Shown here: piece after piece, positions 24,456 through 35,329 of the stretch
Position numbering within the stretch: position 1 is the first letter of the stretch
Layout: every line of letters begins with the position of its first letter
Source of the DNA: Perognathus longimembris pacificus
Lineage: Eukaryota > Chordata > Mammalia > Rodentia > Heteromyidae
DNA length: 64,000 nt
NCBI RefSeq assembly: GCF_023159225.1
Contig: NC_063170.1
Location: 27,120,301 to 27,184,300 of the forward strand
Direction of reading: 5' to 3'
The notes under the pieces: generated by a model
Told to the model about the DNA's origin: nothing
The model's input: the letters and a program-made list of their open reading frames with translations, nothing else
The model's database searches: none
Position numbers and translations under genes: made by a program

Positions 24456-25234
24456 CAAATGATCCATTTTAAACCAATGTCCTCAGTGATACTCATAGCT
24501 ACTCAACCTGAGACATCCTTTGGTCTAAGCCTAGGATTCACCACACCAGGCCAGATCCTACCCCCTCAAATTATGAGGACAAGTGGCACTGGGAAGATGA
24601 GAAGGACAACAGTTTACTAGCCGCATATATATACTTGTGGCCTGAAGAAGAGGACACCCAGAGCCACAGATATAATTGGCTCACTTAAAGTGTACAGACT
24701 TGACAAAGCCCTAAATTCTGGGGTCAGCAAGCACTGTTTGTGAGACCTCAATGCCAGGATGTTGCTGGTTTAGGAGACATTGTTAAGAGCAGAATTTTAC
24801 TACATGTTAAGGTGACACTGACTCTGAGTCTTTCTTTTACTTCTTACACCAGACCCTTTTATCACCTTCTCCAGTAAGCTCAACCTTCTCCAATGTGCCT
24901 GTATAGTATACTCTTCACTGTGGGTACCAGGACTGGAAGCTTCCAGGGGATACTACAGTGTACACAGACCACCATATGCCATGAGGTTTAGGGTAGAGAG
25001 AAAGTAGGAGAAGGAGCCCCTATTTTCAGGAAGCTTAAAGGTGACCCTGAGGGTGAGACCAGCTGGCCACATGGCCCTCTGACCACCATCAAAAAACCCA
25101 ACTTCCTGCTGCTTGTGGCCACTCTGAGCTACAGTCCCGGCTACACAGTCTTTCGGGGACAAAAGCTAAAAAGAGCTTTGTATTTCTCACACTCCAAAAA
25201 TGCAGAGAGAAACAAGGCTCTGTTCTCAAAAAGA
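24456..25234. other. Unique noncoding stretch
   Basis: No gene or repeat is recognised before the L1 tail that follows. Confidence 0.5.
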
Positions 25235-25703
25235 ATCTCAATGCAGAATAACATTAGGTCACTTTCAGGAAAAAGGATGGACCTAGAAAAAATTGTGTTA
25301 AGTGAAGTAAGTCAGGCTCTGAGAGACAAATGGCACATGTTATCTCTCATATGTGCAAGTTATATGTAAACTACACACACACATATGAAAACCTATATAG
25401 GGCCATATGTACATCTACACAAACAAAACTGAAGAATTGTATATGCAGGGGAGGATACCGAAAGGTCAACTCCTCTGAACTAACAGCTTAACAAAATGAA
25501 TATATGAAGGTGAAACATGCTTTGTCGGGGAGGGAGGTTCAGGGGAGGGAGGACACAAATAGAGGGGGAAGGGTGAACAAATATAGTCATTATTTGAGAT
25601 ACATTATGTAAAAGTGGAGCTACATACTTGAGCGTATGGATGGTCTAAGGAAAGATTGGAGGGAATAATGAAAGAGGTGATTGTGATCAAGATGCATTGT
25701 ACT

Positions 25704-26521
25704 TAGGGGAAAGACTCGACAAATAGGACTACTACAAGTTAAAAAGTTTCTGCACAGCTAAGGACATAGCCACCAAAATAGAAAGACAGCCAACGATATG
25801 GGAAAGGATATTTACCAGCACAGCAACAGACAAAGGCCTGATATCTATCATCTACAGAGAACTCAAAAAACTAAGCCCCTCCAAGCCCAATAAACCTATT
25901 AGGAAATGGGCAAAGGAGCTAAAGAGAGACTTCACAAGAGAAGAGATAAAAATGGCAAAGAAACACATGAGGAAATGCTCAACATCCCTGCTAGTAAAGG
26001 AAATGCAAATAAAAACAACCCTGAGATACCACCTCACCCCAGTTAGAATGGCCTATACTCTGAACTCAGGCAACAACAAATGCTGGAGGGGCTGTGGGGA
26101 AAGAGGAACCCTTCTCCATTGTTGGTGGGAGTGCGAATTAGTACAACCACTTTGGAGAACAGAATGGAGGTTTCTCAAAAAGCTCAATATAGACCTACCC
26201 TATGACCCAGCCATATCACTCCTAGGCATCTATCCTAAATAGCAAAACCCAAGATATCAAAAAGACATTTTTACTTCCATGTTTATCACTGCACAATTCA
26301 CAATAGCCAAAATATGGAAACAACCCAGATGCCCCTCCACAGATGAATGGATCCAAAAAATATGGTACTTATACACAATGGAATACTACATAGCGATTAG
26401 GAATGATGAAATATTGTTATTCGCAGGGAAATGGTCAGAACTCGAACAAATAATGTTGAGCAAGACAAGCCTAGAACACAGAACACAAAGGGGCATGATC
26501 TCCCTGATATATGACTGTTAA
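25704..26521 (+). pseudogene. L1 ORF2 C-terminal remnant
   Basis: This is the tail of the LINE-1 ORF2 protein, downstream of the reverse transcriptase core. Recognisable family stretches include '[16 protein letters not shown]', '[13 protein letters not shown]' and 'YTMEYYIAI', and the frame ends at a TAA at 26519-26521. The cysteine-rich CX3CX7HX4C motif, needed for retrotransposition in known L1s, is complete. Two in-frame TAG codons and loss of the front of the protein make it a pseudogene. The low decay suggests a recent insertion. Confidence 0.95.
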
Positions 26522-26990
26522 CAAAGGGAGACGGAGAGACAGTAGAGACCAAGTCTGTGAAACCAAAAACTGCTTGTCAAATAGTATTCCCCACAGGATT
26601 GGGGCAGCGACCCAACAGTATGTAACTAAAACCAAACAATTACTCAACATATAAAGGTCAAAAATTTGACATCTCAGGGGAATACAATAGCTCAAAAGCT
26701 ATGTATGTACATTCATATAAGACTACTGTCGACATATGGTCTAATATCGACAGTACATTTAAAGCCCTAGGCGAACTTTCTTAGGTGTGGCCACATGGCT
26801 ACTGTATATGTTCTTGATACATTGTATATTATATATATGTCTACCGGACCTAGAGAAGAGATAGAAAAACAGGACGTAAGATATCACAAGAAATGTACAC
26901 ACTGCCCTACTATGTAACTGTACCCTTTTTGCACAACACCTTGTCAAAAAATGTGTGTTCAATTAATAAACAAATAAAATAAAATTTAAA
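25704..26990 (+). mobile_element. Young 5'-truncated LINE-1
   Basis: A 1.29-kb L1 copy holds the last part of ORF2 (25704-26521), a 3' UTR of about 470 bases and an A-rich end. A perfect 15-bp duplication 'aagatgcattgtact' lies at 25689-25703 and 26991-27005. The ORF2 frame is continuous except for two stops: TAG at 25724-25726, where the family has Trp (TGG to TAG), and TAG at 26240-26242. The C-terminal Cys/His motif [18 protein letters not shown] is intact at 26081-26134. The 5' truncation removes the endonuclease and reverse transcriptase domains, so this copy cannot move by itself. Confidence 0.95.
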
Positions 26991-27067
26991 AAGATGCATT
27001 GTACTCATAACCTGGCTTATTGAACTAAAATCCCTTTGTACAACTACTTTTTTAAAAGTCCTCTTTA

Positions 27068-27277
27068 TGGGGGCTGGGGATATAGCCTAGTGGCAAGAGT
27101 GCCTGCCTCGGATACATGAGGCCCTAGGTTCGATTCCCCAGCACCACATATACAGAAAACGGCCAGAAGCGGCGCTGTGGCTCAAGTGGCAGAGTGCTAG
27201 CCTTGAGCGGGAAGAAGCCAGGGACAGTGCTCAGGCCCCGAGTCCAAGGCCCAGGACTGGCCAAAAAAAAAAAAAAA
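27068..27277 (+). mobile_element. IDL-Geo SINE, young subfamily
   Basis: Near-consensus young dimer with A tail. The 14-bp duplication 'aaaagtcctcttta' lies at 27054-27067 and 27278-27291. Confidence 0.96.
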
Positions 27278-27291
27278 AAAAGTCCTCTTTA

Positions 27292-27510
27292 ATCCTAGCT
27301 ATGCAAGAGGCTGAGATCTGAAGATCAGAGTTCAAAGCCAGCCAGGGCAAGAAAGTTCATGCGACTCTTATCTTCAATTAACCACCAGTAATGGAAAGTG
27401 GCGCTGTGGCTCAATGTGGTAGACAGCTAGCCTTGAGCAAAAGAGCTCAAGGACAGCACCCAGGCCCTGAGTTCAAGCCCCATAACCAACCAAAAATTAA
27501 TAAGAATAAC
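27292..27510 (+). mobile_element. B1-dID-type composite SINE
   Basis: Starts at 'atcctagctatgcaagaggc', with middle 'cttcaattaaccaccag' and right arm 'gtggcgctgtggctcaatg' then 'gagttcaagccccataacc'. Its right arm is almost the same as the right half of the IDL-Geo SINE directly upstream. Confidence 0.88.
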
Positions 27511-28920
27511 AATAATAATCTCAGCCTAAGAGTGGGCAGTATTCACAGAACAACAGTTGAGACCACCTCTGCATCAAATATAGAAATAAAAAGAAAATTC
27601 GTAGTAAGGTTGGCTCTTCTGTCCAGTTCCACCATGCCCTTTTTAGTTTAACCTGTGCACATCATGTCTGCTGGTGTTTCCACAGCTACTCTTAGCCAAA
27701 TATACATATTTCTCACATGGAAGAAATGCTTCCCATTCAGTCTCATTTCTGTACTTCCCATGCTCTCTGGGCATGAAGCATTTTCATTCATTCATTTACA
27801 TGATGAATATTCACTGACCCTGTAGTTCTGTACTGGGAACTATTGAGATCTAGGAGGAATAAGAAGTAGAATGCCTTGATGCAGGGTTTTTGGGTTTTTG
27901 GGTTTTTGTTTTTTTCTGATGAAGCAAATCTATATGGACTGATATGAAAAGATCTTGGAGTTAGATTACTATACTTTAACAATAATGAACAAAATGTGTG
28001 TATTATCTTGTGTCATTTGTGCTTTAGGGAAGGAGAAGAGGGAAGAAATGAGAGAGAGAGAGAGAAGAAGGTGTTTGGAAGGAGACAGAGGGCAGCCTCC
28101 TGTTTGCATCGTCTCTCTAGAAGACACAACAATGGCTGCCCTTGGGTGGGGAGGAAGTAAGGGTCTCCAGATTTGTGATACTTTGAGTATCTGTTTTTTA
28201 AATAGTATTTATGTGTTATCTATCTCTTTCAATAAAATCCTTTTAAGGAAACAAAAACTGATAGTCAGAGAGACATACAGACAAGTAACCCTATCACTGG
28301 AAAGCAGCATAGTAAATGAGAAAATGTCATGTCATGCAGCTCTTTGGGGTCTTGAGAAAAGGTTGGGTGGAAAAGTCATGATATACTTATTAGAAGGAAT
28401 GATATCTTGATTAACCTTTAAAAGATGAGTATAATTGAAGGCTGTTATCCTTCATGTCATTTAGCTGTCAAAAAACAAAAACAAACAAAACCAAGCTTCT
28501 CAGAAAGATTTCAATGGGCTGTCGTGGCCTCTGGAGAAGTCAGGGCTGAGGGTGGATGCGCACAGCAACAAGGGCCCATCTCCTGAGTCCCCACGGATGC
28601 TCAGTTACTGGGGAAAATGTGGCCCAGTACTCCCAAGCAGGGGGCAGGTACAGGAGCACTTGCAAAAATAATTTATTAATTAGCATCATATATCCTTCCT
28701 GCTCATTCCAGATGGCCAATGATGTGCAAGGCTGGTTAAAACTTCCCAGCTTTGATTCCTCAAGGTCATCTTCAACTGTCTCCTTTCTGTCAGGTGAGGT
28801 GAAATTTCTAAATTCTAACTCCAGGCTCCGCCCAGTTTCCTTCCCACCTCCATTCCCAAGTAACCTCTCAGAGCAAGTGTTCTTTAAGAAAAGACCAGGT
28901 CCTCACTGACATCTCTCTTT
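27511..28920. other. Mostly unique noncoding stretch
   Basis: No gene is supported. A 151-codon plus-strand frame at 27955-28410 has no domain and includes a GA run at 28049-28064. The stretch around 28660-28760 has low-decay, TAAT-rich sequence and may be regulatory. Confidence 0.45.
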
Positions 28921-28973
28921 AGAGAGCTCCATCAAACTCCTGCACTTGCCCAGTGTCCTTTCCTTGGCCACTG

Positions 28974-28987
28974 GTAACCAAGGAAAC
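28974..28987 (+). promoter_or_regulatory. Candidate RFX-type X-box
   Basis: GTAACCAAGGAAAC fits the RFX imperfect palindrome GTNRCC-N2-RGYAAC at all but one base. A half site ATGGTAAC follows at 28996-29003. Whether it binds RFX factors cannot be judged from sequence alone. Confidence 0.45.
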
Positions 28988-29003
28988 GAGATACTATGGT
29001 AAC

Positions 29004-30619
29004 ACAGGGAGGAGAGGAAGAGAGACATCTCAGAGCCCTTCCTCACATTCTTTCTCATCTCTACTGAAATCAAGGCAGCTACAGGGAAGAAAGAATACCT
29101 GTTGGGGAGGGGTTCTGCAGCTTCCTAGGCATGGGTAGTTTAGTCAGCTGACATCCAAGAGCTTAACATTCCAGAACCTGAACACTAGTGTCCCAGGGAC
29201 ACCTAACAATGCTCTTTCCTAAGGTGAAAGGCCCAGAGCCTTCTGGGATCTATAATATAATACCCCAAACACCACACTGTAAAGGATGGCTATTTGCTTT
29301 AAATGAGTAAACAAAATACAAATTGAGATCATGTAAAAGCAAAGCCCTAGGTACTGAAATAACAGTGTATGACAAAATTACTGATTGTTTGCACAGACTT
29401 TGGCAATGCTAGATTTATTTTGGTTTTCCCTCTCTTTCTGCCTTCAGCCTTCTGCCTCTCCTTCAGCTCCCTCTAGCAATCTCTCTCTGTCTCTCTCTCC
29501 CTCTCTCTTTCTGTTTCTCTCAAGCTCGCCTTCTGTAGCTTTCTGTTTGCCTGCTTTTCCCAAGACCTTCATTCTTGTTTCTCTCTCTTCCTCTCTATCT
29601 CTCTGTTTCTTCTCCCTGTCTCTGTCTCTTTCTAATTGGCCCTGTCTGCCTCCTCCTGATCTGCCACTCATAAATGAAGTGGCTTAAGGTGAAAGATTGT
29701 ATTTGGGAGCTAGAGCTTGGGCCCTGCCAAGGCAAATACAACTCCCCTCCATGTAGAACACTGTTTAGTTACTGTGACCTTATCATGGACTGGCTGTGTT
29801 GGACACAGAGGACCTCAAGGCAGGACAAATGGGGTAAGTCAGAACATTTCAATTGTCAAGTGTGATGGTGTCATAAATCATACACAATCCAAGAGCTCTG
29901 CTCAAGCAAAGAGGAGGAGAGCTACCTTTTTGTGTTCAATCTTTTGAACACTGAATCTTATTAACTTTCTGGAGATTTCTCATATTAGTTTCAACAAACT
30001 TCTCTCCCATTTCTTCCTCTAAATCTGCCTCCAAAGAAGTCACTCTTCTACTCGTAGACTGATGCCTTCCTTGGAACAGTAGTCTCCAATCACAATCACC
30101 TATCAGTCCAAATACATTGATATGGACTGTCCCTAAGACTACATATACGCATGTATTCATAAGCCATACATGTGTGCTACAATACTATTGTTTTGTACAT
30201 AATAAAAAATGGGAATTTAGGAGGAATTAATAATAAGTTATAGCTGCCTCCACAGATTGTATGCATGCCAAATACAAGTCTACTTGGTCATTCAACTGAC
30301 CAAGTGCCTTCCTTCATTGTCCAGAAACAAGCCAAACCTCCTGGAAGACTCAGACAGAACCACAGGAGGTACATGGGCTGGGCAGGGGAAGTTTCCTTTA
30401 GGGCCGTGTTTAAAAAAAAAAAAAAAAGAAAGAAAAAAGAAATGAAAACCAGACTGGGCAGCTCAAGTGTGATAGCTCACTTTCTAGCCTCTGACATATC
30501 TGAGATCAAAGCACAGCTGGGCTGGTTCTCCCAAGACTATGTGGGACATTGTAGTCATCTTACAGGCTTCCACAAGCTGGAGACTGGGCTGTGTTCCTTC
30601 CACCCCTTCTGCCATCTTA
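29004..30619. other. Noncoding stretch with a CT-rich tract
   Basis: A pyrimidine-rich tract (CTCTCT, TTTCTC words) lies at about 29475-29640 and creates low-complexity frames on both strands. An A-rich run is at 30411-30440. The remainder shows nothing recognisable. Confidence 0.6.
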
Positions 30620-30830
30620 ATTGTGTGGTTTTCTCCTTCTATGTCTCTTTGTTGTCCAATGCCCCCCCCACACACACTTTTTATTAATGCTCTTAGAGCT
30701 TGCATATTCGATTAGGGCTTACTGAAACGATCTCCTCCTACCTGATTATTCTATTTCCAAATAAGGTCACACTTACAGATCCTGGGGTTAGAACTTCAGC
30801 ATCTTTTAGGGGACAAAACTTATACGTGGC
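30620..30830 (+). mobile_element. Fragment of the same ancient repeat as 15.8-16.2 kb
   Basis: 'cgattagggcttactgaaac', 'ctatttccaaataaggtcac', 'acagatcctggggttagaac' and 'ttcagcatcttttaggggac' follow the 3' half of that family. Confidence 0.55.
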
Positions 30831-31035
30831 ACAGGTGCTAAAAGTGAGAGCAAGCAGAACTTTAGACATGAAGCATCTTCTTGGGGGTAGCTAGGGACAG
30901 CCTAGAGAAGCTGGAAGCTTCCACGATGGAATGGAAAAGTCACAGATCCAAGACCACAGATAGAGCTTCAGACCATGGCCAATCACCAGTTCTAGAAAAG
31001 TCTTCAATGATGAGAGCAGTTTGACACTGTCATTT

Positions 31036-31249
31036 TGTTGTTGTTGTTGTTGTTGTTTTGGCTAGTCCTGGGGCTTGAATTCAGGGCCTGAGCACTGTCC
31101 CTGGCTTCTTTTTGCTCAAGGATAGCACTCTAACACTTGAACCACAGCGCCACTTCTTGCCTTTTCTATATATGTGGTGCTGAGAAGTTGAACCCAGGGC
31201 TTCATATATGCGAGTCAAACACTCTACCACTAGGCCATATTCCCACCCC
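31036..31249 (-). mobile_element. IDL-Geo SINE with (TTG)n tail
   Basis: Complete minus-strand dimer whose tail has become an (AAC)n array, seen as (TTG)n on the plus strand. An imperfect duplication flanks it ('tgacactgtcattt' at 31022-31035, 'tgacattgtcttt' from 31250). Confidence 0.93.
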
Positions 31250-31382
31250 CTGACATTGTCTTTTATAATTATATTCCCAAAACACTTTGTAGTTGCTTCT
31301 AGAAGACACAAGGAGTCAGCCAGGCTGTTCCTGTAAGAATACTCCTGATTGTGGCCACACCACCACCTATGCCTCCTAAGCC

Positions 31383-31850
31383 ACACTGAGTGCTCATTAT
31401 CTCTACTATTTAATTATGGCCCAAGAGATTTGCTAACACCGCACGCATGTTCCATCTACAGGGCCTTTTTAATTTAGGTATTAAAGAGACATGCTTGCTA
31501 TATTGTTACCAAGTAGCAACTGTTAAACCTCAATAAAGCATATTTTTAATCATAGGGCTCTGAAATGCATATCTCCCCGTTCATTCTCTAAGAAAAACAT
31601 TTTAATTATCTATTGACATGTATTGCACATGAAGCAACTATCTTTTTAAAAGATAAATGGGTTTATGGGTGAGTCGGGTTAATTAAAAGCCAGTGGAGTA
31701 TTACAAGTGTATTTACTAGGGAGTCTTCACTGTAGGAGAGGAACAGCTCTCACAGTTGTCACAAGTCCGTAAATGTATTGTTTAATAACCACTTGGCACT
31801 TAATTATAGTGAGATGGTGAGTACTTAAGTCTAAACTAAACACACATTCC
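31383..31850. other. Candidate conserved noncoding element
   Basis: About 470 repeat-free bases with at least seven TAAT cores, among them 'atttaattatgg', 'ttttaattatct', 'ggttaattaaaag' and 'cttaattatagt'. Such clustering of homeodomain-type sites without repeats is typical of developmental enhancers. Function is inferred only from composition. Confidence 0.35.
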
Positions 31851-32119
31851 AGTGAATGCATCTAAATGGCTTCTTCTGGGCGCTGTCTTTTCCATGTCAG
31901 ACACACTGTGGGAAGGGGCGACTTTGGGAGTAACTGACAGCCAGAAGCTCTCAGAACAGGGGCCTGGCCTGAGCAAGCACCTGTTCTCATGCTGGATGCC
32001 ATGGGGAAGTTCAGGTTCAATTCCTGAGGGGAGACCAATTCTAGGAAAGCTCTGTCTTAGGATGAAGTCAAACTCCTACTATTGACTTCTTATCATGAAC
32101 CCAAGGGCTTCTGCTCTCA

Positions 32120-32480
32120 ACTCCTGTATCAGCCTCCCATTATTGTGATAAAATACCTGTGACCATTAACTTGAAAATAAAGGTCTTACTTTAGCTCCTG
32201 GTCCTGGAGTCTCCACTCTGGCCTATGATTCAGGTAGCATGTCAGGCTGGAGCATGTGGTAGGGCAAACCATTCATATCATGAACCAGGAAGCAAAACAG
32301 AGAGAATGAGAGATGCCAGGGTTCCACAATTCCCTTTAGGAGAATTTCCTCAATAACCTAAGCACCTAACATTAAAGATCCAGCTCCTAAAGGGGCCACT
32401 ACCTCCTAAGTGCATCACCGTAAGTACAAATCCTTTCACACATAGACCTCTAAGGAGCACTCATCCAAACATTAGCAAGG
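32120..32480 (+). mobile_element. Old rodent interspersed repeat, possibly URR1-like
   Basis: 'ccattattgtgataaaatac' and 'ctgtgaccattaac' open the segment, and 'cctaaaggggccactacctc' and 'ctaaggagcactcatccaaa' close it. This follows a common rodent repeat that begins 'attgctgtgataaaacaccatgacc'. The family name is from memory and uncertain. Confidence 0.45.
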
Positions 32481-33109
32481 TTGTACCTTTTCCATTCTTA
32501 GCCATGCACCTCTGTCTCTGACACTCACTGTGTACCTCAGCAGCTGCCTATGTTGCCACATGGAGTCCCGGAGGGCAACAATTCTAAGATCTCACAGGAT
32601 TATGAACAAAAGCCCCAAACCAGCCTACAATGATCACATAACATGAGGAAATAAATAAATAAAATCCCTGTTGTTTGACATCACAGAGATTCCGATGTTT
32701 GTTTTGACAGCTTAATGTGGCCTACCCTGACTCATGCATTCCCACAGCCAGAGAAAACCTGACATAGGGAAGATGCATATGAATACTTGGTGGTGAATGA
32801 ATGCATAAGTCAGTCAACAAACCGTCTCTTTCTTGTTCTCCAGAATATTATCTGCACCTGTGGAATCACATGCCAGTCTTCTGAGGAGGGACTTCAAGAC
32901 TTTCTCCTGGAGTGGGGTAAAGAAGACCCACCTATGAAATGAAACGCCTGAGATGCACTACAGTGAGCAGACCCACTTAGCTTCTGTGAAAGCTTAGGAG
33001 GAGTCATGCATGCACTGGCCTTCCTGTCATCCATCCCTCTGCCTCTTGTCATGGCACCCCAGTTTTCCTCTGAGTGACTCACACGCATCCCTATTCTCAG
33101 TCCCTGTAG
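32481..33109. other. Unique noncoding stretch
   Basis: Nothing is recognised. A 190-codon minus-strand open frame begins at 33466 and ends at 32894; see the findings. Confidence 0.5.
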
Positions 33110-33215
33110 TGTGGGCAGCATTGACCCCCAGGTCCAGGATGGATGTAAATTGTCAAGATCACGAAGCAAGATAATGTCAGAGCAAATGCTAACTAACACC
33201 CAAACCTCCCCATTT
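33110..33215 (-). mobile_element. MIR SINE relic
   Basis: 'attgtcaagatcacgaagca' and 'atgtcagagcaaatgc' correspond to the 'cttgcccaaggtcacacagc' and 'agtggcagagc' part of MIR in reverse sense. Confidence 0.5.
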
Positions 33216-34164
33216 GGGGCCTCATTCATTTCATAACTATATAGAGGGATTCTGCTCAGACCCATTGATAGTTTCAGGAGCACAGTGAGACAAGTATGGG
33301 GAGTCCCCATCAGCAGGCTCAGGTCCAGTCCCATGCTCTCTCCTCCATGTATCCCTCCCTCACACACTGTCTTCACCACCCATCCAGATGCCCCTATTCC
33401 CAGAAGCCACCCCTGGCTGTCCCAGACCTCTCTGAACCCACTGTTTTGTGCAATTTCATCTTCCACAGTCCCACTTGTGAACAGATGGAACTGGGCAAGT
33501 CACTCAGAGGAATGACCAGCCAGGGTTGAGGGCCCCACAACCAAAGAAGTGGGAATGGGGTGTGGGGGGGTTGCTCCTTCCCAGTGACCCAGGAGTCCCA
33601 CGGACACGGAGATGCCTGGCTCATGGTGGATTCAGAGTACTCAAGGGCTCTCTCCTCGGCCTGCTGAGAAATTCCTGATATGCTCCTCCTGCCATCCTGG
33701 CTTGGAGCAGATGCTAACATCTGGTTCCCACCTCTGGGGAAGGAAAACAGTCCTAGAAGCACCAGGGCCCTAAACTGCTTGGTAGGAAGCAGAGTCCAGC
33801 TCTGAGCTGATTGCATTGCCCCTGGCAACCACACGTCCCAGCAGGCCTAGTCAATACTGCAGGGCTCTGGGATACAGCTTCCTGACGCTCACAAAAGAAA
33901 TCCATATTGTTCTCAAGAGCAGCCAACCTTTCTGGGAGCAGCATCAGTCCCCTCCCACCTGTGGACATCTTAAAGGGACACAGAGGCCAAACTCAGAAGA
34001 TAAATAAGGCTCAGACCCCAGATAAACAGCCTGGAACGGAAATGGCATTTTACCTCTTCATTTACCTTTCCCTCATTCCCAATACCTCTAAGCCTGACAA
34101 TTGACTCCAGATTGTATTGTCTCTCTCCTTTTCAATCTAGCTTAATAATAACAGCTAATTATTT
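33216..34164. other. Unique noncoding stretch
   Basis: No recognised gene or repeat. Overlapping frames of 60 to 146 codons on both strands have no known motif. Confidence 0.45.
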
Positions 34165-34360
34165 GAGGGCTCTCTTGGACTAGAAAATACATGCATTAAT
34201 TCTTTTGACCCTCAAAAGACCCAATTCCCTGGTGTAGCTACTATTAACAACGGCATTTTTTGGTTGAGGAATCTGAAGTACTGAGCAGTTAACAAAGCTG
34301 CCTCACACAGCTCATCAGTTAGTACACACAATCTGGCCCATGCTCTTTAGAATACTGTCC
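34165..34360 (-). mobile_element. MIR SINE relic
   Basis: 'gcattaattcttttgaccct', 'tgtagctactattaacaacg', 'ttggttgaggaatctgaagt' and 'cacacagctcatcagttagt' match MIR read in reverse. Confidence 0.75.
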
Positions 34361-34374
34361 CGCCTCTCTAAGGG

Positions 34375-34535
34375 CAAAGGGTTTGGAATTGGACCAATCA
34401 AGAGGGAACATTTCAATTCAAGCCTTTGCTACCTTTGTGTCTTAGACGAACTACACAACTTCTCTGTTTCTCATTTCTATATCGGTAGTATACATATAAC
34501 TATCATCTTTATCTTATAGGGTAACTTCATGGTTT
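34375..34535 (+). mobile_element. MIR SINE relic
   Basis: 'caattcaagcctttgctacc', 'tttgtgtcttagacgaacta' and 'acaacttctctgtttctcat' follow MIR in forward sense. It lies tail-to-head with the preceding MIR. Confidence 0.65.
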
Positions 34536-34680
34536 TTTGTTTGTTCATTTGTTTTGTGCTTGTCCTGGGGCTTAAACTCTGGGCCTGGGTGCTATCCCTG
34601 AGCTTGTTTTGCTCCAAAGACTAGTGCTCTTACCACTTTGCGCCACAGTGCCACTTCTGGCTTTTTTATATTAATTGGAA
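34536..34680 (-). mobile_element. Partial B1-dID-type SINE, right arm
   Basis: Minus-strand right arm and part of the middle block. Plus-strand landmarks are 'cctggggcttaaactctggg', 'ccacagtgccacttctggc' and 'aattggaaacaagagtc'. The B1-like part is missing. Confidence 0.75.
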
Positions 34681-34689
34681 ACAAGAGTC

Positions 34690-34795
34690 TTTGTTTTTTA
34701 TGGTGCTAGTACTGGGGCTTGAACTCAGGACCTTGTGCTCTCACTTAGATTTTTTGCTCAAGGCTGACACTTTACCATTTGGGCCACACTTTAAA
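34690..34795 (-). mobile_element. Second partial B1-dID-type SINE, right arm
   Basis: Minus-strand right arm ('actggggcttgaactcagga', 'tttgctcaaggctgacactt', 'gggccacac') next to the previous partial copy. The two may come from one insertion into another. Confidence 0.7.
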
Positions 34796-34876
34796 TGCTG
34801 GTGGCATCACTTGCTGGATCCCCTAATGTCATGTGGAGAGTTTACAGGGCCAGAGCTTCCTGTAACCTGGATTTCT

Positions 34877-35075
34877 AAAACTTTTTTTTTTTCCAGTACT
34901 AGGGTTAAAGTCGGGGCCTGAAGCACTTTGTCACTGGAGCCGCGACACTCCCCCCAGTCCTTTTGCTTTTAGGTTGTTTCTCAGATAGGGTCTCAGATTT
35001 GCTTTAGATTTTGATCATCCTACCTCTGCCTCCTCCAGGAGTGGGAATAACAGGCATGTGTCCCCAGTGCCCAGC
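34877..35075 (-). mobile_element. Canonical B1-dID SINE
   Basis: Minus-strand B1 part ('cacatgcctgttattcccac'), the phrase 'tctgagaccctatctgagaa', then an ID-like arm ('actggggggagtgtcgcggc') and an A tail. It resembles the B1-dID known from squirrels and others rather than the Geo-armed type. Confidence 0.75.
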
Positions 35076-35329
35076 ACTGGCTCTTCTGACAGTGACTCTG
35101 AAGCATTTGGGGTCTCAATCCCCCTCTCAAACAGTTGGACAGAAGTCTGTGGGGATCAGGAGGAAAATGGCTTGTTTGTCCGTCATGCTGGCTTCTTCCC
35201 CAGCCCCAGCAAAATGGAAATGAAATAACTAAGGCCTCAAAGGCAGTGCTTTTTGGCTTAAGTAAAAACAGAGATTCAAAGGCTCTGGGCAAACAATAAG
35301 GACAGCATGTCACTGCTCTCTGATGTGTC
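35076..35329. other. Unique noncoding stretch
   Basis: Nothing is recognised. Confidence 0.5.

Larger units (their letters stand above)
25235..27050 (+). mobile_element. Older L1 3' end, interrupted by a young L1
   Basis: The left piece (to about 25703) has L1 words 'aaaaaggatggacctagaaa' and 'gttaagtgaagtaagtcagg', followed by a G-rich 3' UTR ('cggggagggaggttc', 'aggggagggagg'). The right piece (27006 onward, 'cataacctggcttattgaac') continues it. A younger L1 sits between them. Confidence 0.8.

Noticed and set aside
29444..29671. Arg/Glu-rich and Ser/Leu-rich proteins on opposite strands
   Set aside because: Both come from a CT-rich simple tract.
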